Shown here: piece by piece, positions 33,364 through 47,659 of the stretch | Numbering within the stretch: the stretch's first letter is position 1 | How the letters are laid out: every line of letters starts with the position of its first letter | Assembly: GCA_036785325.1 (NCBI GenBank) | Contig: JAXIVH010000013.1 | Location: forward strand, 4,882,892-4,946,891 | DNA from: Urophycis tenuis | Taxonomy: Eukaryota > Chordata > Actinopteri > Gadiformes > Phycidae | Length of the DNA: 64,000 nucleotides | Reading direction: 5' to 3' | The notes under the pieces: model-generated | Database searches by the model: none | The model's input: the letters and a program-made list of their open reading frames with translations, nothing else | Told to the model about the DNA's origin: nothing | Position numbers and translations under genes: made by a program

Positions 33364-33921
33364 CACAAGACAACATGGAGACAGGGCAACACTGATGAGG
33401 ATGATGATCTATTGGTCCTGAGATTCATGATGTACATTCTAACCTGAGTGAGGACAAATGTAGATTAGCTAGATCTAGAACATCTAACCATCTACCCCCC
33501 CTCCCAGGACTCCTGTGTGGACGCCATGGTCCACCTGAACAAAGTCATGAACCCCTACATCGTCAACGTGTCAACGGCCGCCGACATGTGCAGCTGGGCT
33601 CTGTGCGGGGGCAAGGGGCGCTGCGTGAGGAAGAACTGGAACAGCGACCACTACCTCCACCTGGACCCCCGCCGCTACACCATCTACCGAACCGCCCGCG
33701 GCAAACTCAGCGTGCAGGGAGGTGTGAGCTTGCATGACGTGGACGAGTTCCAGAAGGGCTTCAAGTGTCTGTGCTACTCCGCCGAGCCCTGCTACAAACC
33801 CAACTCCTTCAACTTCATCGCAGATAAAGTCTCCGTCGACACTCTCTCCACGGCGCCGCCGCGGGGGTCTTGCCGGCTCGCCCTGCTGGCTGCGGCCGTG
33901 CTGCGGGCTCTTCTGTCTTAA
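31759..33921 (+). CDS. spam1: PH-20/SPAM1-like hyaluronidase
   Basis: Exons 31759-32691, 33236-33325 (90 bases) and 33508-33921 give 478 aa. The start MEFDRKQHFVHFLL opens a signal peptide; the frame upstream to 31720 crosses the AG acceptor at 31745 and is not used. Family 56 hydrolase: VLDFEEWRPQW places D136 and proton donor E138, followed by LWGYYLYPDCYNYDY and the EGF-like CSWALCGGKGRC. The C-terminus is hydrophobic (LALLAAAVLRALL), consistent with a GPI anchor. Role: hyaluronan cleavage at the cell surface; SPAM1 acts on sperm in mammals, and fish relatives are often called hyal6. It is a tandem, same-strand paralogue of hyal4 with identical intron positions. AATAAA at 34016-34021. Whether it is the true SPAM1 orthologue is not decided by sequence alone. 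Confidence 0.88.
32725..33230. repeat. Compound (GT)n minisatellite filling the spam1-like intron 1
   Basis: At least seven blocks of (GT)n separated by GGTTCTGTATGATGCTGAGT or its TTGAG variant. The leading base pattern copies the sequence just after the exon 1 donor. The array reaches the acceptor TTGCAG. Confidence 0.95.
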
Positions 33922-37140
<3,219 letters not shown>

Positions 37141-37400
37141 CTACACTATTGAGTGTGTTTTTTCATATTTATGAGCGAAGTACAATCGTACAAACGAACA
37201 AACACAAACGTACGGATGAACGTACAAACGAACCAACAAACATACAAACGTACAAAAGCAGACACGTACGTACGCATGTTCAAACGGACATGGGGGGGAG
37301 GGGGCACCCTTCAGGATGTACGTGGACGAGCGCGTCCCGTGCATGGCGAGGCCACACCCCGTCCTCACAGTCTGACCTTTGACCTCAGGACCCGAGGACC

Positions 37401-40400
37401 TCAGCAGTGCATGTCTGCGGCCGTGTAGCGTGTGGCGGCGGGCTGGCGGTGGGGAGCGCGGAGTGGCAAGAGCTCCAGCTGGGTCACGGAGGCGCCGCGG
37501 TCATCGCCGGGGGTGTGGTCGTCGGTGGGGGCGTGGTTATCGTCGTTGGGGGCGTGGTCATCACCAGGGCCGTGGCCCGTGTCCGAGCACTGGTCCCAGC
37601 AGCAGCAGCAGCAGTCCCCGAAGGAGCGGCGGAATGGCCGGCACAGCGCAAACACCAGCACAGGCGTGCCGGCCGACTTGCAGAACAGCAGCATCTGGCT
37701 GACCAGGTGGAGGACGTCCATGGTCGTCACGGCGACGCCGGACGCCATGTACACGCTCAGGACGTTGCAGATGTTCTCGGGAACGGAGCAGAAGCCGTAG
37801 AGGATGGCCAGGGCCACCACCGTGCAGTTCATCTGGCTCTCCGCACGGAGCTGTTTCTTGTTCCTGGTGTGGTGGTTGCCGCGGGCGACGGTGGCCTCGG
37901 CGCTGCGGATGCGGCGAGCGGTGGCCAGTGAGCAGCAGATGGTGAACAGGGTGGGGAGGCAGAAGTAGCAGCCGAAGCACCACCAGAGGCGGGCGCCGTC
38001 ATACGTCAGGCCCAGGACGTACAGGGTGTCGGGGAGCTGGGTGGAGATGCGCACCACGCAGCGCTTGCCCACCGCCCCCTCCTCCGCACCCCCCTCCTCC
38101 GTCAGGAGCTGGCGGAGCAGCAGCTCTGGCAGGGCCAGCAGCAGCGCCCCCACCCAGATGACGGCCAGCTTGGCGGCGGTGGAGGCAGCGTTCTCCACCG
38201 GCTGGTAGGAGGTCTGCATGCTGGTGGCGCTGCGGAGCCGGTCGATGCACAGAGCGCACAGAGTGAAGGTCGTGACCCCCAGGGACGCCACCTGCAGAGC
38301 AGAGTCAGAGGTTACATAACCTAAGGGATGGTACATAACCTAAGGGGTCTTCACATAACCTAAGGGGTCTTCACATAACCTAAGGGATGGTACATAACCT
38401 GAGGGGTCTTCACAAAACCTTAGGGATGGTTACATAACCTAAGGGATGGGTACCTAACCTAAGGGGTCTTCACATAACCTAAGGGATGGTTAGATAACCT
38501 AAGGGGTCTTTACATAACCTAATGGGCCTTCAGATAACCTAATGGGTCTTCAGATAACCTAAGGGATGGCTACATAACCTAAGGGGTCTTTACATAACCT
38601 AAGGGGTCTTAACATAACCTAAGGGATGGTACATAACCTAAGGGGTCTTTACATAATCTAAGGGATCTTCAGATAACCTAAGGGATGGTTAGATAACCTA
38701 AGACTTCTTTACATAACCTAAGGGGTCTTCACATAACCTAAGGGGTCTTTACATAACCTAAGGGGTCTTCACATAACCTAAGGGATGGGTACATAACCTA
38801 AGGGGTCTTTACATAACCTAAGGGGTCTTCACATAACCTAAGGGATGATTACATAACCTAAGGGGTCTTTACATAACCTAAGGGGTCTTCACATAACCTA
38901 AGGGATGGTTATATAACCTAAGGGGTCTTTACATAACCTAAGGGGTCTTCACATAACCTAAGGGACGGTTAGATAACCTAAGGGGTATTTACATAACCTA
39001 AGGGGTCTTCAAATAACCTAAGGGATGGTTACATAACCTAGGGGGTCTTTACATAACCTAAGGGGGTGTTTCCATGACCTAACAGGGGTGTCAAACTCAT
39101 TTTCACCCGGGCCACATCAGCATTATGGTTGCCCTCTAAGGATCGGTTATAACTGTAAGACTACATTTAACTACTCCTTAACATATTGTGAAGTAACTGT
39201 CTCTGCATTTGATTGTTATTTATTCAAGTGTACAAATACTGTACATACATTTGTATTATTGTAAAAATAGATGGAAGCACTGGAACCACTGTGGGAGATG
39301 TAGTTCATGGTCGCTGTACAGTACACTGTGAAGCAGCATATGCCTTTTAAGCTCTCCCGGGCCACATAAAATGATGTGGTGGGACAGATTCGGCCAGCGG
39401 GCCTTGAGTTGGACACATGTTCTCTAGAGTATGGGCTCAATGGGCTGTAGAATAACCTCCCTTGGAGAATAGAACCATATACATGTTTGGATTCATATAC
39501 TCTAATATATATACTGTGCACTTATTATATACTCTTGGCCACTAACTAACTTGTGTTGGTACCTTGCTCTACATACTAAACTACACAGGGACTAGAGCCT
39601 ACAACCCAGGTGGTGACAAAATACACCAAAGCCAAGCAGCTTATCACAGAGCTAGAGGAATACAGGTGATAACTCAAACCACTTTCTCTCTCTCTCTCTC
39701 TGTCTGGTCATTGACAACATGGTTCTGGTTCTTGCTTGCTCTTCTTCATCAACTAAACATGTCACTGAGCTGAAGCAGAGCAGATGTCTCTTTAGGAGAG
39801 AGGAGAGGAGAGGAGAGAGGAGAGGGCGTATTTCTAGTCTGTGCTCTTACTTCAACAAGTGAAGTACAAGCTGAAGAAGTTTGTTAAGACCAGCAGCAGA
39901 ACCTTCCTGTACCAGACTACATAAGTACCAGCAGAATGTTCCAGTACCAGACTACATAAGTACCAGCAGAACGTTCCACTACCAGTCTACATAAGTACCA
40001 GCAGAACGTTCCAGTACCAGTCTACATAAGTACCAGCAGCAGAATGTTCCAGAGACTTCCGCTGCTAAAGTGTCTGATATCTGACCTCCTCTTCCTCCGC
40101 ACTAGGCTGGTTATGAATGGTAAATTAGTCATTAGATTAGATTAGATTTTTAAACTTTTTTAAACTTTAAACTTTATTGTCATTGCCCATGTACAAGTAC
40201 AGAGCAACGAAATGCAGAGGATGTCATGAATGATAGGTTAGTTATGAATGGTAGGTTAGTCATGAATGGTAAGTTAGGCATGTGTGGTAAGTTAGTGATG
40301 AATGGTTGGTATGTTATGAATGTGGGTAGTTTGGTTATTATCCGTGGTAGGTTAGTTATGAATGGTACATGGGTAGACTATGTGTAGACCATGTAGGTCA

Positions 40401-42233
40401 TAACAGAGCACCAGACGATGTATGAAGCTAACACTGGAAAGATGCCAACCCCCATATGCAACCTCCTCCTCTATCGCTCCATCTCCTCCTCTCATTCCTC
40501 TACTTCTCTATCTCTCCATCTCCTCCTCTCATTCCTCTACTTCTCTATCTCTCCATCTCCTCCTCTCACTCCTTCCTCCTCCTCCTCTAGCTCTCCATCT
40601 CCTCCTCTCACTCCTCTCTCCTCCTCCTCTAGCTTTCCATCTCCTCCTCTCACTCCTCTCCCCTCCTCCTCTATCTCTCCATCTCCTCCTCTCACTCCTC
40701 TCTCCTTCACCTCTAGCTCTCCTCCTCCTCCTCCTCTATCTCTCCATCTCTTCCTCTCACCCCTCCTCTCCTCTCCATCCACCTCCTCTCCTCCTCTCCC
40801 TTCTCCTCCTGTGGGTGCTCTTCTTGATTAAAGAGTGCCCATCATCAGTAACCATTGGTTGTCTGATTGGCTGAGGGCTACCCAGGTAGCGGGTGTCATT
40901 AGTAAGCAGGTTATAAAGAGCACCCATCATCATCATAGACAAAAGAATAACCTACCTCCAGCAAGGGGATAGCTACAGTAGAATAACCTACCTCCAGCTA
41001 GGGGATAGCTACAGTAGAGAAACCTACCTCTAGGTAGGGGATAGCTACAGTAGAGAAACCTACCTCTAGGTAGGGGATAGCTACAGTAGAGTGACATACC
41101 TCTAGGTAGAGGATAGTTACAGTAGAATACAGTAGAGTGCCCTACCTCTAGGCAGGGGATAGCTACAGTAGAAGACAGTAGAGTAACCTACCTCTAGGTA
41201 GGGGATAGCTACAGTAGAAGACAGTAGAGTGACCTACCTCTAGGTAGGGATAGCTACAGTAGAAGACAGTAGAGTGACCTACCTCTAGGTAGGGATAGCT
41301 ACAGTAGAAGACAGTAGAGTGACCTACCTCTAGGTAGGGATAGCTACAGTAGAAGACAGTAGAGTGACCTACCTCGAGGTAGGGGATGACCCTGCAGGAC
41401 AGCTCCCCCAGCAGCCAGTCCTTGGTGAGCTGATGGAAGACTACAAGAGGCAGGCAGAAGAAGAGGACTAGGAAGTCCCAGAAAGCGAGGTTGGCCAGCA
41501 GGGAGTTGGAGATGCTCCTCATGTGGTAGTTGTGGCACACGATGCACATGACCGCCACGTTCCCAAGGATCCCCACCAAGAAGATGAGGCCGGCGGCGGT
41601 CATGACGGCGTAAGCCCCGCATGCCTCTGCGCTCAGCGGGTAGAACGGGTTCTTCACGTGCTTCCATTTCGGTCTGCGGTTCCCGGGTACGAACGGCGTC
41701 AGGTCACTGAGGTCCGGCGGAGTGAACACCTCATAGTCGCTGGCCTCGGTGACCGCGCCGTTTGGGGCCGTCTGACCCTGGGCCATGGGCTGAGGCAGCG
41801 GCGGTTCACTCCGAGCCCCAATCCCGTCCAAACCAGACGCGCTGCTTTGACCTTTTCTGTCGCGCTTTACGCGTCGCCTCTGGCGGCGTAGTGCCGCACT
41901 CGTCTCTCTACAGCTTCGAAGTTCGACTTTGTTATATGTTATACTATATCTATCTGTATATGGTGCATCAGTATATCGTGTATCGCTATTTCGTGGGACA
42001 TCTTTCGCGGAGGGCTTGACACGACCGCGTCTCTCATCGCTCCTCGTAACCATGGCAGCTGCCATCACTTCGCCAAAGAGGCGCCCGTGGTACCCACGCC
42101 ATCCCCGGCTGCTCTCACTCCAGTCCGCCCGCGATGCGTAATGACGCGCGGGGCGCACCGGGGTCTGTGTGTCGGCGTGGGGGAGCGGACTCAACACAGA
42201 CCAGCACAACAGCCGGAACGCCAGCAGCAGCAT
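37401..42233 (-). CDS. gpr37: Prosaposin-receptor-like GPCR 37
   Basis: Two exons, 41373-42233 and 37401-38291, join PYLE to VASLGVTTFTLCALCIDR in phase; 583 aa (human about 613). Start MLLLAFRLLCW at 42233 opens a signal peptide. A long basic extracellular segment of about 200 residues precedes seven helices. Family landmarks: AGLIFLVGILGNVAVMC (TM1), LANLAFWDFLVLFFCLP (TM2), AKLAVIWVGALLLALPE (TM4), LWWCFGCYFCLPTLFT (TM5), ILYGFCSVPENICN (TM6), a Cys cluster CCCCCW after TM7, and the terminal HC shared with GPR37. Role: orphan or prosaposin-responsive receptor in brain and glia. Both ends of the single intron are bounded by minisatellites. Odd: Asp/His/Pro repeats in the C-tail. GPR37L1 is the alternative, but the 7q31-like neighbours favour GPR37. 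Confidence 0.92.
38313..39080. repeat. Minisatellite, 20-bp units, at gpr37 exon 2 acceptor
   Basis: About 37 units of ACATAACCTAAGGGGTCTTC or the GGGATGGTT variant. The array begins about 20 bases from the acceptor. Confidence 0.95.
39890..40050. repeat. About 37-bp tandem repeat in gpr37 intron
   Basis: Four units with CCAGTACCAGACTACATAAG. Nearby 40455-40800 is CTCCATCTCCTCCTCTCA-type pyrimidine-rich repeat, and 40210-40370 repeats ATGAATGGTAGGTTAG. Confidence 0.8.
40945..41390. repeat. Minisatellite (45-46 bp) built on the gpr37 exon 1 donor
   Basis: Units carry CTACCTCTAGGTAGGGATAG, copying the exon end and donor (CTACCTCGAGGTAGGGGATG) at 41367-41386. Reading through on minus repeats PYLEVGHSTVFYCSY four times. 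Confidence 0.93.
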
Positions 42234-43750
42234 CCTGGGGTCGTCTAACGCGGGCAACCGAAGCGAAATGTCCTTGGCGATGAATGATCCATCGGTGACC
42301 AAAGCGTTACAGTGAGCTAGTTAGTATGACAGGATTGTGTGTTGCGTTTAGTAGTAGTTTTGTTTAGTAGTAGCTCTAGTACAATGTTTAGTAGTTTGTT
42401 TAGTAGTTTCTGAGTGCTCACTCCAGTTCCCAAGCTTCCACTAAGTAACCCCCCTAGTGCAGTAATACCGTGGGGTTGTAGAGACAGCAGTAGAAGGTCT
42501 GCCAACTTCCTGTGGGGTTCCACCCTCGGATGGAGGGGGTGGGCTGTCGCTTGGGGGGTGGGGGGATGGGGGGTCGCCTCTATCCGTGGGGAACACACCA
42601 AGCAGGGAGGAGAACCCTGGACCGCTAATCTTGTTGTCCGTGCGCCTTGGGACCAGCTGGACTCAGGGACTGTGGTCTGGTCTGGGATGGGCTGGGTCTG
42701 ACGACAAACCCGCATAACCAGAGGCAGAGCTCCCCCTGGAGGCAGAAACATCGCTGCACCTCTTCAATATCGAGACCAGCGGGCATGCACACAGAGCGTG
42801 TTCTCCTCTTCCTTCCTTCCTTGCCTGTGCAGAGCAGAAGGCAACGCTCAATGAAGTGAAGGTACGAAGTTATTCGACAGAAACCCAACATCCAACAACT
42901 TAGTCCTGGTCTATGATTTGGCAGCACAGACGATCAGATATCACCGCTGTGAGCCCCTGAAAACATAAATCTTTCTTTTTAAGATACAACTGAGCAGACT
43001 GAACCCTACAACAACATTTCAGGCTAAATACTCCAGGAGCATCGACCTGTCCCCTCTCTCCCATCAGCTTTTGAAAGTACAGATTGTGTGCAAATGTAAT
43101 CATTGCATCTGCATGAGATTCATCCCTTCATAGCAGCCCGGGCCACAGGTACTGGGTCCAGTACAGAAGTAGACAGACACACAATAGACATTTAAGTGTT
43201 ATTATTTCATGAAAAGAACATATCACTTCTGAGGAAGTGAAACTAAATAAAAACTGACCTCAGAGGAGCAGTGGTTGTATCATAATCTTTAATCACATCC
43301 AAGTACACAACAAATGTAGAAACAAGACAGACAGTTAACATCCAAACACCCAGAAAGCTTTAGATTAAATCCTGTTATGTTCTGTAACACTGAGAGAACT
43401 GGTCAGCTGGTAGATTGGAACGAAAACCTAACATGTTACTAACCCTCTGTAACCTCACACTAAACTCACCTAAAACCTTAACTTAACAAACTCACCTAAC
43501 ACGTAAACTTAACCATCTCTAACCTAACACCTGAACCCAGCTCTTATCCAGTAACTGCAGTAACGTTTATCTAACGTTTACATTCCTTCTAGTCAGTATG
43601 ATAGCACCCTATCCAAGGTAAACTTTATGACCACGCCCTATTTGTGGTCACGCCCACTTACGACCAAACCCCACATATGACCACACCCCTCTCTGGCCTG
43701 ACCCACTTTGGTCCCGCCTATTTCTGTCCCCGCCCCAGATGTGTCGAGTC
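42234..43750. other. gpr37 upstream region
   Basis: No gene recognised. It contains the expected gpr37 promoter on minus and lies across the junction between the 7q31-like and 11p15-like gene blocks. Confidence 0.4.
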
Positions 43751-43839
43751 CTACAGGTCGGTGTTCCAGTTGACGCCGCCAGGACACCTGTACTGAGTCA
43801 ACAGCTCATTCACCCTCTCTTCATCCCCCCCAAGAGCAC

Positions 43840-43928
<89 letters not shown>

Positions 43929-44379
43929 GAGGAGAGGGGAATAAGTAATGTATGTCATTTTTATTAGTTTACTCTGGCAGCATGAAAGTGGTTTAACTCT
44001 GGTGGTGTGAAACTGGTTTAATTCTGGTGGTGTGAAAGTGGTTTCACTCTGGTGGTGTGAAACTGGTTTAACTCTGGAGGTGTGAAAGTGGTTTCACTCC
44101 GGAGGTATGAATGTGGTACAAACCTCTTCCTGACAGTCTGCATGCGCCGCAGGAAGGCGCAGAGGGAGCTGTGCTTGGCCTTGGCTCGCAGGTATTCAGC
44201 GTAGCGGTTCGAGAACTCGATGTCCCCCAGCTGCCGCCGCTCCTCGCCCCGCGCCCCTCCCGACCCCTGTGACCCCCCGGACCCTCGTGACCCCCCCAAC
44301 GGGCTGGACCAACCAGAGGTCAATACGAGACATTAGATTAGTGATACTAGTGTATCGACATGTTTTTTCCCACATTCAC

Positions 44380-44412
<33 letters not shown>

Positions 44413-45097
44413 CCCCCAACATGCAGGGCAATGCTAACATAGAGACATGTTAATGAAGACATTCCGAAACAGAGACATGCTAATAGAGACATACTGACAT
44501 GCTAACATTGAGACATGTTAACACAGGCATGCTAACTCGGGGAGCTACCTGAGGTGCCTCCCTAGCGGGGCATGGATGCAGCTCCAAGGTGAATGTAGAC
44601 ATGTCTCACTCTGGGAGGCGGCGTTGTCTCCCTCAGGCCTGTGGAACACAAGGAGCACTGAGGGTAATAACACCTCATGTACGTTTACTGCACAACTAAA
44701 TGTGATCACTAGCAGCGCTAGGACCATTTAACCATCACTAGCACCTCTATGATCATTTAACCATCACTAGCAGCTCTAGGATCATTTAACCATCACTAGG
44801 ATAACATAACCATCACTAAAACATACCAGTAGTCAGGGTGAGGGGTGAAAGGTTAGGGCTAGTTAGTGGGGTTGGGCAGGGGGGTGGGTGGTGAGGTTAG
44901 GGGTTAAAGGTTATGGATAGTAACCTGGGGTAGGGTTAGGGTTATAGGTTAAAGGTTATGGATAGTAACCTGGGGTAGGGTTAGGGTTATAGGTTAAAGG
45001 TTAAGACTGGTTACCTGGGGTTGGGTAGGGAGGAGGTGGTGAGGACCAGCAGTATGGACATCAAGACCATCTGGCCCATGCAGCTCAACAAGACCAT
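43751..45097 (-). CDS. sct: Candidate secretin-like secreted peptide precursor
   Basis: Four predicted exons: 45015-45097, 44549-44638, 44124-44303, 43751-43838. Each exon pair joins in phase 2 at GT/AG sites, giving 146 aa. Residues 1-23 are a clear signal peptide (MVLLSCMGQMVLMSILLVLT). A Gly/Ser-rich propeptide ends EERR (78-81). Residues 82-109 (28 aa, start QLGDIEFSNRYAEYL) run to the next RR at 110-111. Within them D85, F88, S89, Y92 and L105 keep the spacing of secretin-family D3, F6, T7, Y10 and L23, with one extra N-terminal residue and no His1. The C-terminal peptide has YRCPGGVN. It lies divergently beside drd4, as SCT does in human. No fish secretin is known to me. Alternative: an unrelated neuropeptide. 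The exon 3 acceptor is the weakest element. Confidence 0.5.
43840..43930. repeat. (AG)n microsatellite acting as a polypyrimidine tract
   Basis: On minus this (CT)n run ends directly in CTAG, the acceptor of the peptide gene's last exon. Confidence 0.95.
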
Positions 45098-45474
45098 GAT
45101 GGGGTTAGGATCCAGGCCAAACAAGCTTTAAAACCATGAAAACATACTTTTGCATCAAAATCATCTAACTTTAACTTTGAAATCATGAAAGCAATCTAAC
45201 TTTAAAAACCATGAAAGTAACTTGACTTCAACATCATGAAAGTAACTTGACTTCAACATCATGAAAGTACCTTAACTTTAAAATCATGAAAGTAACTTTA
45301 ACTGTATTCCTAGAAAGGTTTGTTACCGTCTAAACATGACCTAAAACTAACCTGATACAACAGAGAGGAGACCAGAGAAGGAGAAGAGTGAGTGAGAGAA
45401 GAAAGGAGACCAGATGAGAGAGGAGAGGAGAGAGAAAGACTGAAGGAGGAAGCCAAAGCTGAGAAAAAGAGAGA

Positions 45475-45533
<59 letters not shown>

Positions 45534-45894
45534 CTCACGGTGAAGCAGCTAGTCTAGCACCTAGGAGTCCTCTGAGGGAGAGTCGACTCCAGCTCCTTAA
45601 GTAGCCCATGCTCCGTTTATGGATCATCATCTGGTTATTGACCATACTGTGGTTATTGATCAGCAGCAGATGTGAACAGCGAGCAGCTTCTTCTTTTACT
45701 GCCTGTGTGTTGACTGACCCGTGGGCTCCACTCCCACTCTCCATTGCTGTGTTTGTTTAGTCGATAAAGTTTTGACCAAATTACCGGTCACCGCTTCCTT
45801 AATTGGTCTCTGATGACAGCCTTCTCGTTAGGCGACCATGTCATGTAACCCAATCAATAGGTCATGATTGGCTTACACTCCAGACATGGACTTC

Positions 45895-45983
<89 letters not shown>

Positions 45984-46517
45984 GTGATAATAAATGTTGT
46001 AAATATTACATTTCTCCTGAAACAGTATTTAAAGGTCCAGGCTCATGTTTGGTACTCCTACTCAGAAACATGTCCTGCTCGATGAAGGGTCGACTGTTTC
46101 ACACTAAACTGCCGGTATGACCGCTAGGGGGCGACAGAGAGGAGATCAATCATTTCCATGGGCGCTTGAATCCGATCGAATTAATTCTACAGTAGAATAT
46201 AATAGAACGCAGACAGTGATAGACATGCAATCTATGATGCAATTAATACATTATGATATCGTTTGTACAGTCTATGATATAATACATTATGATACAATCT
46301 ATACAGTCTAAAATAGAATCTACATTGCCTAAAATCTAAACAGTATGATTTTATCTATACAGTCTATGATAGAACCCATACACTGATAGACTCTATGCAG
46401 TGTCTGGTATAATCAATACATTGTGATATAATCTATTGACTCTAAGACAGAATCTATACAGTATGATTGAGTCTATACAGTCTGTGACAGAATCTACACA
46501 GATCAATGAATAGGATC

Positions 46518-46554
<37 letters not shown>

Positions 46555-46557
46555 TAA

Positions 46558-46618
<61 letters not shown>

Positions 46619-47380
46619 GCTGAATTAAAACCACGAATATGATCAATGAGAATTAAAAAAATGTAATAGCTTTCAAGTATAGTGCCTTCAGATTCATATT
46701 GGAATTCTTTCTTTTCATCTGGGCCTACTGGCCATCATCTCTCCATCTTCCATCATCCATCCATCCGTCATCCATCAGGAGGTGGTGACAGAACTGGCCA
46801 TCATGATCCGTGATTTCATGTATTATCTGCTATTGGTTCTGTTGGCTCATCAATACATCTCCTCCGAGAAGGAGACAGGTATGCATGTGGAGGGGGAGGA
46901 GGAGGAGGAGGAGGAGGAGGAGGAGGAGGAGCACATATTGGCTAATATTAGTTAATACAAGATCATCACTTTAAGTCCTAATGACATCATCCTACTAAAC
47001 TAGTGTGTCGTCATTAACGAGCTGCAGCCCGAGCGCAGTTATAGAGAAGCACGAGTGCGTGCTCAGGTGATAGGGTGACAGGATGAGGACCACCAGGGGG
47101 CCATTGCGCCTGGCCCAGTGCTCCCCTTTAGGACTTCATTACTTTCACAACACATAGCCTGTGATCTGGTCTCGCGGGGTCAAGACGGCTTCGCGACTGA
47201 CGGAGGCGCGTCCATAAAGCCGCGACTCTCCCTGGCGCCCAATGACACGCGGAGAGCCAGGTGTAAGCGGCTTACACGGCCAGAGGAGGCTCATTTGGAT
47301 AATCGCCTTTCTCCTCACGGAGCTCCGCGTCAACTTGTAGTTTATTTCCAAAAATTCTAGGTGTCGTGAAACTAATTCCC
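45098..47380. other. Region between the peptide gene and drd4
   Basis: Contains (AG)n at 45477-45530, (GT)n at 45898-45985, (AAT)n at 46514-46618 and (GGA)n at 46890-46930. ATGAAAGTAACTTGACTTCA-type repeats lie at 45170-45300. The shared promoters of the divergent pair should lie here, but no elements can be defended. Confidence 0.45.
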
Positions 47381-47399
47381 CAGGAAGGAAAGGCTATTT

Positions 47400-47659
47400 A
47401 ATTAACTATTTTGTGTAGTCTTGTGACGTCACAGTCTGTGGATAACACCTGGAACGCGCGCGCAACGGGCGCGCCCCTTAAATTGGTTGGTAACGGGGAC
47501 GCGCGGTGGCACCGTTATGAAGGACAGCGCGCGTTGCACTAGAATTGGGTTTCCGCCTCGAACCCCCAAACATTTTCTCTAACCCCCAACCCCCGGAGGA
47601 GCGCCCCGAAGACATGCCTACATGAAGACCCCCCGGGACCACACGGGCTGTCCGCAGCG
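47400..47659 (+). promoter_or_regulatory. CpG-rich drd4 promoter/5' leader with short uORFs
   Basis: GC- and CpG-dense stretch (AACGCGCGCGCAACGGGCGC at 47452) directly before the start codon. Two upstream ATGs: a three-codon frame at 47614-47625 and a 22-codon frame at 47622-47690 that overlaps the drd4 start out of frame. The transcription start is unknown. Confidence 0.5.
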
